The translations under genes and the position numbers were made by a program. This document shows, piece after piece, positions 6,024 to 11,310 of a stretch of DNA of 11,310 nt (its first letter is position 1; every line of letters begins with the position of its first letter). Under the pieces are notes generated by a model, which saw nothing but the letters and a program-made list of their open reading frames with translations, had not been told where the DNA came from and did no database searches. Origin of the DNA: FEN-1219 sp037445815 (GTDB taxonomy: Bacteria > Pseudomonadota > Gammaproteobacteria > Steroidobacterales > Rariloculaceae); NCBI GenBank assembly GCA_037445815.1, contig JBBIJV010000115.1:1-11310 (forward strand). Direction: 5' to 3'.

Positions 6024-6423
6024 AAGACGTCCGCTCGACGAGCGGGCGATATTGCTGCCTGTGCCGCCACAAGAAGTAGAGGTTGATCAGCAGCATGATG
6101 TTGCCGAGCGACGCGCCGGCCGTCAGCAAGCCGCCGTCGAGCACTGCGTGGAACCCCACGACGTTGGCCGTGATCGGCAGAATCAGCAGCGCCGCGAGCG
6201 CCGTGCGCCCCGTCCAGAGGCAGACGAGCGCGATCACGTGCACGACGGCCATGGTGATCGAGATGTAGCGGACTTCGTTCAGCATCTCGATGAAACCGAA
6301 CGCCTCGGGCGTGTTGTACATGTCGGGCGTCGGACCCGGAAAGACGCCGGTGAGCCCGAGAATCGGCAGCACCAGAATCAGGCTCAGCACCGCCTTCAAG
6401 ACGATGTCGATCGCTTTTCGCAT
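6022..6423 (-). CDS. DoxX-like integral membrane protein (133 aa)
   Basis: This is a four-helix inner-membrane protein. Hydrophobic segments are at about 6-27 (IDIVLKAVLSLILVLPILGL), 52-70, 75-95 and 105-120. The second half, LLILPITANVVGFHAVLD (79-96) followed by a small-residue helix and WRHRQQYRPLV (119-129), matches the DoxX family's late pattern of a P-x-x-x-N-x-x-x-FH helix and a terminal basic W-x-x-R-x-x-Y-R-P. DoxX members are linked to quinone-dependent redox processes, but many have no known role, so function is left open. The ATG at 6423 has GGGGGAGG (6436-6429 on this strand) 5 bp upstream, an excellent ribosome site. It is divergent from the aminotransferase gene and its stop lies next to the carotenoid oxygenase remnant. 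Confidence 0.82.
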   Translation of the reverse strand: MRKAIDIVLKAVLSLILVLPILGLTGVFPGPTPDMYNTPEAFGFIEMLNEVRYISITMAVVHVIALVCLWTGRTALAALLILPITANVVGFHAVLDGGLLTAGASLGNIMLLINLYFLWRHRQQYRPLVERTS

Positions 6424-6450
6424 CGGTGCCTCCCCCGGCCGCTCGACGCG

Positions 6451-6456
6451 AGTATA
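6451..6456 (-). promoter_or_regulatory. Candidate -10 box of the DoxX-like gene
   Basis: TATACT on the minus strand lies 28-33 bp before the start codon at 6423, a good match to TATAAT. No convincing -35 box is found 16-18 bp further upstream, so the promoter may be activator-dependent or use another sigma factor. Confidence 0.3.
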
Positions 6457-6483
6457 CGCGCCGCGGACCGCGCGGCGAGACCG

Positions 6484-6508
6484 TCGGCCAGGTAAACTCT
6501 GCGGCCGA
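6484..6508 (+). promoter_or_regulatory. Inverted repeat around a possible -10 box before the aminotransferase gene
   Basis: TCGGCC (6484-6489) and GGCCGA (6503-6508) flank a 13-bp centre holding TAAACT (6493-6498), a -10-like hexamer 33 bp before the ATG at 6531. The arrangement would suit a repressor covering the promoter. There is no clear -35 box and the arms are short, so this is weak. Confidence 0.25.
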
Positions 6509-6530
6509 TACTCACGCACGAGACCTCTGC

Positions 6531-7694
6531 ATGACTCACGCGAGCGGCCGTCATTTCCTCCAAATTCCCGGCCCCACGAACGTGCCGGACCGCGTGCTGC
6601 GCGCGATGGCCGCGCCGACGATCGATCACCGCGGCCCAGACTTCGGCGCGCTGGCGCGCGAGGTGCTCGCGGAGCTGAAGCCGATCTTCAAGACGCGCAA
6701 TCCCGTGATCGTCTACCCCGCGTCGGGCACGGGCGCGTGGGAAGCCGCGCTCGTCAACACGTTGTCGCCGGGCGACGAGGTGCTCATGAGCGAGACGGGC
6801 TGGTTCGCATCGCTCTGGTCGCAGATGGCCACGCGGCTCGGCCTGAAGCCGGAGCTGTTGCCGACCGATTGGCGGCATGGCGCCGATCCGGCCGCCGTCG
6901 AGGAGCGCCTCGAGCGCGACCGCGCGCACGCGATCAAAGCCGTCTGCGTCGTGCACAACGAGACGTCGACGGGTGTCGTGAGCCGCATCGGCGAGGTGCG
7001 CAAAGCGATCGACCGCGCGCGCCATCCGGCGCTGTTGCTCGTGGACACGATCTCGTCGCTCGCGTCGATCGACTTCCGCATGGACGAGTGGGGCGTCGAC
7101 GTGACGGTGGCCGGGTCGCAAAAAGGGCTCATGTTGCCGCCGGGATTGTCGTTCAACGCAATCTCGACGCGCGCGCTGGCGGCGAGCAAGTCGGCGAAGC
7201 TGCCGAAGTCGTTCTGGGGCTGGGACGAGATGCTCGCGCACAACAAGAACGGCTACTTCCCCTACACGCCGGCGACGAATCTGCTCTACGGTTTGCGCGA
7301 GGCGCTCAAGATGCTGAACGAGGAAGGCCTCGAGAACGTGTTCGCGCGCCATGCCCGGCACGGCGAAGCCACGCGCCGCGCCGTGCGCGCCTGGGGCCTC
7401 GACGTGCTGTGCGCGGACCCGGCCGAGTACTCGGGCTCGCTGACGGCCGTCGTGATGCCGGAGGGGCATAGCGCCGATCGCCTGCGCAAGACGATCCTCG
7501 ATGCCTTCGACATGTCGCTCGGCACGGGGCTGGGGCGCCTCGCCGACAAGGTGTTCCGGATCGGCCACCTCGGCCACTTCAACGACCTGACGCTGGCCGG
7601 CACGTTGTCCGGTGTCGAGATGGGCCTGAAGCTCGCGCAAGTGCCGTACCGCCCGGGTGGCGTGCAGGCCGCGCTCGATTTCCTGAGCGGTTAG
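6531..7694 (+). CDS. sgaA: Serine-glyoxylate aminotransferase (class V, PLP-dependent)
   Basis: This 387-residue cytosolic enzyme belongs to the class V alanine/serine-glyoxylate aminotransferases. It converts serine plus glyoxylate to hydroxypyruvate plus glycine, a step of the serine cycle and of glyoxylate disposal. Landmarks are QIPGPTNVPDRVL (11-23), the PLP phosphate loop PASGTGAWE (63-71), HNETSTGV (142-149), Asp172 in LLLVDTISSL that stacks on the cofactor, the Schiff-base lysine Lys198 in VAGSQKGLMLPPGL, and NGYFPYTPATNLLYGLREAL, which closely matches bacterial serine-glyoxylate aminotransferases rather than eukaryotic serine-pyruvate forms. The ATG at 6531 aligns with family N-termini; the ribosome site is weak. 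No other serine-cycle genes are visible, so methylotrophy should not be assumed. The gene ends 38 bp from the convergent polB. Confidence 0.92.
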   Translation: MTHASGRHFLQIPGPTNVPDRVLRAMAAPTIDHRGPDFGALAREVLAELKPIFKTRNPVIVYPASGTGAWEAALVNTLSPGDEVLMSETGWFASLWSQMATRLGLKPELLPTDWRHGADPAAVEERLERDRAHAIKAVCVVHNETSTGVVSRIGEVRKAIDRARHPALLLVDTISSLASIDFRMDEWGVDVTVAGSQKGLMLPPGLSFNAISTRALAASKSAKLPKSFWGWDEMLAHNKNGYFPYTPATNLLYGLREALKMLNEEGLENVFARHARHGEATRRAVRAWGLDVLCADPAEYSGSLTAVVMPEGHSADRLRKTILDAFDMSLGTGLGRLADKVFRIGHLGHFNDLTLAGTLSGVEMGLKLAQVPYRPGGVQAALDFLSG

Positions 7695-7732
7695 GGCGCA
7701 GCCGCGGACCGGCCGCCGCGCCCGCGGAGCGC
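7695..7732. other. 38-bp convergent gap with imperfect GC hairpin
   Basis: The gap between the ends of the aminotransferase and polB holds CCGCGG twice (7703-7708 and 7723-7728), each with GCGC outside it, giving an imperfect stem. It may slow polymerase from either side, but there is no T-run, so I do not call a terminator. Confidence 0.3.
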
Positions 7733-10099
7733 TTAGAAGAGCTCCGCTTGCCGCCGGTCGCCGATCGCTTTCTCGAAGTCCAGGCCGAGCGTCTCGAGCA
7801 CGGGCTCCGCGACGGGCCGCACCTGTTTCTCGACGTAATGTTCGCGGTCGAGCGGGTGGCGGCGGTTGTCGATCGGCTCGGCGCCGGCCGTCGTCATCAC
7901 GTAGCTGACGAGCCGGTTCTGCTGCGTTGACTTGCGCGCGGCGGCCACGTGCGGCGGCGTCGACGCCGTGTAGTCGTCCGCGGACTTGCGCAGGTTCTTG
8001 CGATAGACGAGCAGGTCGTCGAGCGCGCCGCTGCGCACCTGACGCACGACCTCGGCGAGATAGGCGTCCACGGGCTCGTTCGCGAAGAGGCGCCGATAGA
8101 GCTCGCGTTGCACCTGTTTCGCGAGCGCGGTCCAGTCGCGCCGCACGACCTCGAGCCCGACGAACTCGACCTCGCCGGCCACCGGCTCGCCGCGCGCATC
8201 GCGACGGCCGAGCACGAGGCCCGCGTAGCGCTTGCTCGCGCCCCGCGCGCTGCCGCGCGCGTGCGTCAGGAAGAGCTTGAGATACAGCTTCTCGAACTCG
8301 AGCTCGAGCTTGCTCTCGACGCGCCACCGCTCGGCGATCTCGCGCTCGAGCTCCAAGTTCAGCGCCGCGGCGAGCTCGTGCGCTTCCCGTTCCGCGGCGA
8401 GCGGATCGCCGCGCCCGGAGAGCACGAACAAGCTGTCCGTGTCGCCGTAGAGCACCTTGAAGCCGCGGTCCTCGAACCGGCGCTTGGACTTCAGCAGCAA
8501 CTCGCGGCCCAAGCCCGTGATCGAGTTCGCGAGCGCGGGATTCGAGAAGCGGCACGCCGGGGTGCCGAGCACGCCGTAGAAAGAATTCATGAGGATCTTG
8601 ATGGCCTGCGACGCCACGGCGTCGCCGGCACGTTTGGCGGCCTCGCGGCGTGGGAAGAGCTCGTCGAGCATGCGCGGCAGGATCCCGGGCTCGCGGCGAA
8701 ACGCGCCGCCCGGCGTTTCGATGACGTCGTCGCCGGGCTTGGGTGCCGCGACCAAGCCGAGCGGATCGATGTTGAACGTGCGGATGATGCTCGGATACAG
8801 GCTCTTGAAGTCGAAGACCCAGACGTTCTCGTGCAGCCCCGGCACGGGCTCGAACACGTGGCCACCTTGCTGCGCCGCGTGCACGCGCGAGTCGTCGGAT
8901 CGCACCGTGGGCGCCACGATCTTGCGGCGCTCGAGCTCGGAGAGGTACAGGAAATCGAACGACGCGATGCTCGCGGCCACGCGATCCGGCGTCATGCCGG
9001 TCAACGCGCTGCGCGCGAACGCGAGCGGCACGAGATTCAGCTTCGCGACGATGTCGAACGCGAGCCGAGCGTCGGTCCGCGCGTAGAGCGCGAACGCCGG
9101 CAAGTCGTGCGCGTAGTTGTGCTGGATTTCTTGGACGCGGTCGCGGACGTCGCCGGCCACGGCCTTGCCTTCGCCGAGCACCTCGCGCGCTACGGCGTCG
9201 AGCGAGTAGTCCTCCATGCGCACGAACGCGCCGCGCAGCAGGTCGATGCCGTCGAGCACGAGCCTGCCGGGCACGCTCGCCTGGCCGCTGCCGAAGTAGC
9301 CCTCGGCTTTGCGCAGCCTCATGGCGCCCGCGTCGCGGCCGATCTCGAACGGATGGCGCACGCGCGCTGCGACGCGTTGCAAGGCCGTGAGATCGAAGTC
9401 GATCGTGTTCCATCCCGTGAGCACGTCGGGGTCGAACGTGCGCACGCGCTCGCAGAAGAGGTCGAGCGCGGCCTTTTCGTCGGCGCAGCGCACGGCGCGC
9501 TCCGGCATCGCGCGACCCTCCGGGTCGACGATCAGCACTTCGTCGAGGCCGCGCGCGTAGAGCGAGATCGCGAGCAGCGTGCGCCCGGACGGGTCCGTCT
9601 CGATGTCGAACGACAGCACGCGCGGCTCGATCTCGACCTGCGCCGGCTTCAGCGTCGGATTGTCGAAGTGCCAAGCGGTGCGGTCGCCGCGCGTGGCCTC
9701 GCCCTCGATCTCGCAGCCGCCTTTGATGCCGAGCTCGATCAGATAACGCGACGCGAACCGAACGTCTGCCTCGAACGTGTCGATGCCGGCGGCGTGCAGC
9801 CGGTCGCGCAGCGGCGGCACGTCGGACGGCGCCGTCACTTCGATCCGTGCGACGGGCGCGCCGTCGAACGTTCTGCGGTCCGTCGGCTCGGGGTTGCGGG
9901 CGCCGGCCGCGAGCGCGCGGTCGACGTCTGCGGCGCGAATGAAGAAGCAGGGCCGGCGCCGATCGTCGCGGACGCGGAACGTGCTGCCGTCCTCGAGCCG
10001 GCCGTAGAGGTAGATGACGGGGACCCGCGGGTCGCCCGTCACGCGGTAGGTGGCTTGCAGGATGAATCCGCGCATCGTCGTCACGCCCGTAGTGTGCAC
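7733..10099 (-). CDS. polB: DNA polymerase II (family B, proofreading)
   Basis: This 788-residue enzyme matches E. coli Pol II (783 aa), a damage-tolerant repair polymerase often under SOS control. The N-terminal domain is followed by a complete 3'-5' exonuclease: Exo I FDIET (164-168), Exo II GWNTIDFDL (229-237) and Exo III YARTD (339-343). The polymerase has motif A DFKSLYPSII (430-439), motif B KILMNSFYGVLG (501-512), motif C YGDTDSLF (551-558, catalytic Asp553 and Asp555) and KRY (623-625). The last five residues, QAELF, fit the Q-x-x-L-F sliding-clamp-binding motif seen at the E. coli C-terminus. I chose the GTG at 10097-10099 because GGAG (10108-10105) lies 5 bp upstream; the ATG at 10073-10075 (eight codons later, M-R-G-F-I-L) has no ribosome site but starts nearer the family N-terminus, so it remains possible. 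No clear LexA box is seen upstream. Confidence 0.96.
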   Translation of the reverse strand: MHTTGVTTMRGFILQATYRVTGDPRVPVIYLYGRLEDGSTFRVRDDRRRPCFFIRAADVDRALAAGARNPEPTDRRTFDGAPVARIEVTAPSDVPPLRDRLHAAGIDTFEADVRFASRYLIELGIKGGCEIEGEATRGDRTAWHFDNPTLKPAQVEIEPRVLSFDIETDPSGRTLLAISLYARGLDEVLIVDPEGRAMPERAVRCADEKAALDLFCERVRTFDPDVLTGWNTIDFDLTALQRVAARVRHPFEIGRDAGAMRLRKAEGYFGSGQASVPGRLVLDGIDLLRGAFVRMEDYSLDAVAREVLGEGKAVAGDVRDRVQEIQHNYAHDLPAFALYARTDARLAFDIVAKLNLVPLAFARSALTGMTPDRVAASIASFDFLYLSELERRKIVAPTVRSDDSRVHAAQQGGHVFEPVPGLHENVWVFDFKSLYPSIIRTFNIDPLGLVAAPKPGDDVIETPGGAFRREPGILPRMLDELFPRREAAKRAGDAVASQAIKILMNSFYGVLGTPACRFSNPALANSITGLGRELLLKSKRRFEDRGFKVLYGDTDSLFVLSGRGDPLAAEREAHELAAALNLELEREIAERWRVESKLELEFEKLYLKLFLTHARGSARGASKRYAGLVLGRRDARGEPVAGEVEFVGLEVVRRDWTALAKQVQRELYRRLFANEPVDAYLAEVVRQVRSGALDDLLVYRKNLRKSADDYTASTPPHVAAARKSTQQNRLVSYVMTTAGAEPIDNRRHPLDREHYVEKQVRPVAEPVLETLGLDFEKAIGDRRQAELF

Positions 10100-10179
10100 C
10101 AGGGCTCCGTCACGGGCCGTCAGGTTAGTGCCGCTACCCCTTTCTTCTGCGGAAAACTGAAGCTCCGTCGCGGCCTTGC

Positions 10180-10207
10180 TTGTTCCGATGGGAGGGTTGT
10201 CTAGGTA
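10180..10207 (+). promoter_or_regulatory. Weak candidate promoter of the MBL-fold gene
   Basis: TTGTTC (10180-10185) and TAGGTA (10202-10207) are 16 bp apart, about 40 bp before the ATG at 10246, in the 146-bp spacer divergent from polB. Both boxes are poor matches to consensus, and the call rests mainly on location. Confidence 0.22.
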
Positions 10208-10245
10208 TCTTTGAGCCGATATGGGCGGGAGTTCCGGACCGCGAC

Positions 10246-11178
10246 ATGAAGGCAGCGATTAGTCGCCGGCAGGCGCTGATCGGCGCGGCCGCGGGGTTAC
10301 TCGCGGCCCGGTGGCCGCGCCTCGCGCGGGCGCAGACCGCCGCCCATGTGCTGACCTCGACGGAACTGGCTCCTAACCTCGTGCTGGTCTCGGGCGCCGG
10401 CGCCAACGTCGTCGCGCTCGCGACGGACGACGGCCTGCTGCTCGTCGACGCGGGCGCCGAGGCGCATGCTACTGCGCTACAACGCGCGCTCGGCGAGCGC
10501 TGGCCGGGCCGGCCGCCGGCGATCCTGTTCAACACGAACTGGCGCCACGAGCACACGGGCGGGAATGCGGCGCTGCGTGCTGCGGGCGCCACGGTCATGG
10601 CGCACGAGAACACGAAGCTTTGGCTCGGCGGCGACTTCTTCGTCGAATGGGAAAACCGCCACTATGCGCCGCGCCCGGCAGCGATGCTGCCGACGCAGAC
10701 GTTCTACACGTCGGGCAAGGTCGAGCTCGGCGGCCGCACCGTCGAGTACTGGTACTTGCCGCGCGCGCACACGGACGGCGACGTCGCCGTGTTCTTTCCC
10801 GACGAGAACGTGCTCGCCGCGAGCGACTTGCTGTCGGTGGGCCGCTATCCCGTGCCCGACTACTCGACGGGCGGCTGGATCGGCGGGTTCGTCGAGGCCA
10901 CGCAAAAAATGCTCGACGCGACGGACGCCCGCACGCGCATCGTTGCGGCCGAGGGCGGCATTTACGGCCGCAAGGAGCTAGAAGCGCAGCTTGCGATGTG
11001 CACGGCCGTGCGGCTCAAGGCCGCCGAGGCGTTTCGCGCCGGCATGAGCCTCGCGGACTTCGCCGCGTCGAAGCCGACGGCGGCTTTCGACGCTGCGTGG
11101 GGCGATCCCGCACGCTTCCTGCCGCTCGTCTACAAAGGCGGGTTCGCGCATCTGCGCGAGCTCGGCGGAGTCATTTGA
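10246..11178 (+). CDS. Tat-exported MBL-fold hydrolase-like protein with altered metal site
   Basis: This 310-residue protein starts with a twin-arginine signal, SRRQALIGAAAGLLAARWP (6-24), and a likely cleavage near Ala-Arg-Ala-Gln (about 30), so it is folded before export to the periplasm. The rest is a metallo-beta-lactamase fold: strands VVALATDDGLLLVDAG (55-70), the metal loop region LFNTNWRHEHTGGN (94-107), LPRAHTDGDVAVFFP (171-185), VLAASDLL (189-196) and IVAAEGGIYG (232-241). The canonical HxHxDH reads Asn98-x-Arg100-x-Glu102-His103; His175 and Asp194 are kept, but the last ligand position has Glu236. It is thus probably not a standard di-zinc hydrolase, although a related family with non-canonical loops exists as I recall it. 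The ATG at 10246 was chosen from the Tat signal; GGGAG lies 14 bp upstream, a long spacing. Substrate is unknown. Confidence 0.88.
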   Translation: MKAAISRRQALIGAAAGLLAARWPRLARAQTAAHVLTSTELAPNLVLVSGAGANVVALATDDGLLLVDAGAEAHATALQRALGERWPGRPPAILFNTNWRHEHTGGNAALRAAGATVMAHENTKLWLGGDFFVEWENRHYAPRPAAMLPTQTFYTSGKVELGGRTVEYWYLPRAHTDGDVAVFFPDENVLAASDLLSVGRYPVPDYSTGGWIGGFVEATQKMLDATDARTRIVAAEGGIYGRKELEAQLAMCTAVRLKAAEAFRAGMSLADFAASKPTAAFDAAWGDPARFLPLVYKGGFAHLRELGGVI

Positions 11179-11222
11179 TGCCATTGGTTGCGAGCGAAGC
11201 GAAACAGGGCGGTACGCGATGA
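11178..11222 (+). CDS. 14-codon bridging ORF, possible coupling peptide
   Basis: An ATG that overlaps the MBL-fold stop (TGATG, 11176-11180) opens a 14-codon frame ending in a TGA that overlaps the next gene's ATG (ATGA, 11219-11222). It would let a terminating ribosome pass from one gene to the next. The peptide has no recognisable features, and the double overlap could be chance. Confidence 0.25.
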   Translation: MPLVASEAKQGGTR

Positions 11223-11310
11223 GCCGCGCCGTCACGATCAGCGGTGTGGCCGCCGTGGCCGCGGCCGGCGCCGGCGTCGCGTGGCTCGCCGTGCACGACG
11301 CGACGCCGAG
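11219..11310 (+). CDS. Start of an unidentified gene with N-terminal membrane or export segment (partial)
   Basis: Thirty codons are visible before the window ends. They begin MSRAVTISGVAAVAAAGAGV and continue with WLAVHDATP, a short basic start followed by an Ala-rich hydrophobic stretch of about 20 residues. This fits a signal peptide or membrane anchor, so the product is probably exported like the preceding MBL-fold protein and may work with it. The ribosome site is weak (GGGCGG about 7 bp upstream). No family can be assigned from so little sequence. Confidence 0.5.
   Translation, partial: MSRAVTISGVAAVAAAGAGVAWLAVHDATP

Noticed and set aside
6396..9674. 1092-codon open frame on the minus strand
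   Set aside because: It is an Arg/Ala-rich shadow frame running across both the aminotransferase (opposite strand) and polB (same strand, other frame), which both have full family motifs. It is a product of high GC content.
7949..10204. 751-codon plus-strand open frame opposite polB
   Set aside because: Antisense shadow of DNA polymerase II; no recognisable motif and typical GC-rich composition.
10100..10245. LexA (SOS) box in front of polB
   Set aside because: No CTG-N10-CAG element with the expected AT-rich centre was found by eye in the spacer, so SOS control is not claimed.
1..11310. CRISPR arrays, tRNA or rRNA genes, insertion sequences
   Set aside because: No regularly spaced repeats, cloverleaf-like segments, transposase motifs or long terminal inverted repeats were seen.

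Overview
The window is GC-rich bacterial DNA, densely packed with genes. It looks like a Gram-negative proteobacterium, most likely a gammaproteobacterium. The pointers are an Escherichia-type family B DNA polymerase II with a C-terminal clamp-binding motif, a Tat-type secreted protein, and short-spaced operons; the taxonomic call is an inference. I see no rRNA, tRNA, CRISPR array, insertion sequence or origin.

Layout. Positions 1-754 (minus) hold the 5' part of a homocysteine S-methyltransferase family gene. It diverges across a 148-bp spacer with two perfect palindromes from a tight five-gene plus-strand operon (903-5081): a 55-aa membrane peptide, an 82-aa soluble protein, a long YeiH/UPF0324-type putative sulfate exporter, glycerol kinase (glpK) and an aquaglyceroporin (glpF). 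The first three overlap by ATGA junctions, glpK starts 13 bp after the exporter, and glpF follows 22 bp later behind a strong Shine-Dalgarno. Glycerol enters through GlpF and is trapped by GlpK as glycerol-3-phosphate; its co-transcription with an anion exporter is the odd part.

Positions 5223-6423 are looser: a minus-strand DUF4168-like exported protein whose leader carries two perfect hairpins, a plus-strand remnant of a carotenoid oxygenase (about 79 codons, with the first iron-ligand His changed to Arg), and a minus-strand DoxX-like membrane protein. Positions 6531-7694 (plus) encode a serine-glyoxylate aminotransferase, convergent with DNA polymerase II (polB, minus, 7733-10099). On the right, a Tat-exported metallo-beta-lactamase-fold protein with a strongly altered metal site (10246-11178) is followed through a 14-codon bridging ORF by the start of another gene that runs off the edge.

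The most interesting points are two enzymes with replaced metal ligands (the methyltransferase Cys to His, and the MBL-fold HxHxDH to NxRxEH), the exporter-glycerol operon with its two small leading genes, the hairpin leader with an anti-Shine-Dalgarno loop, and the decayed carotenoid oxygenase. I do not see a clearly new multi-gene defence or mobile system.
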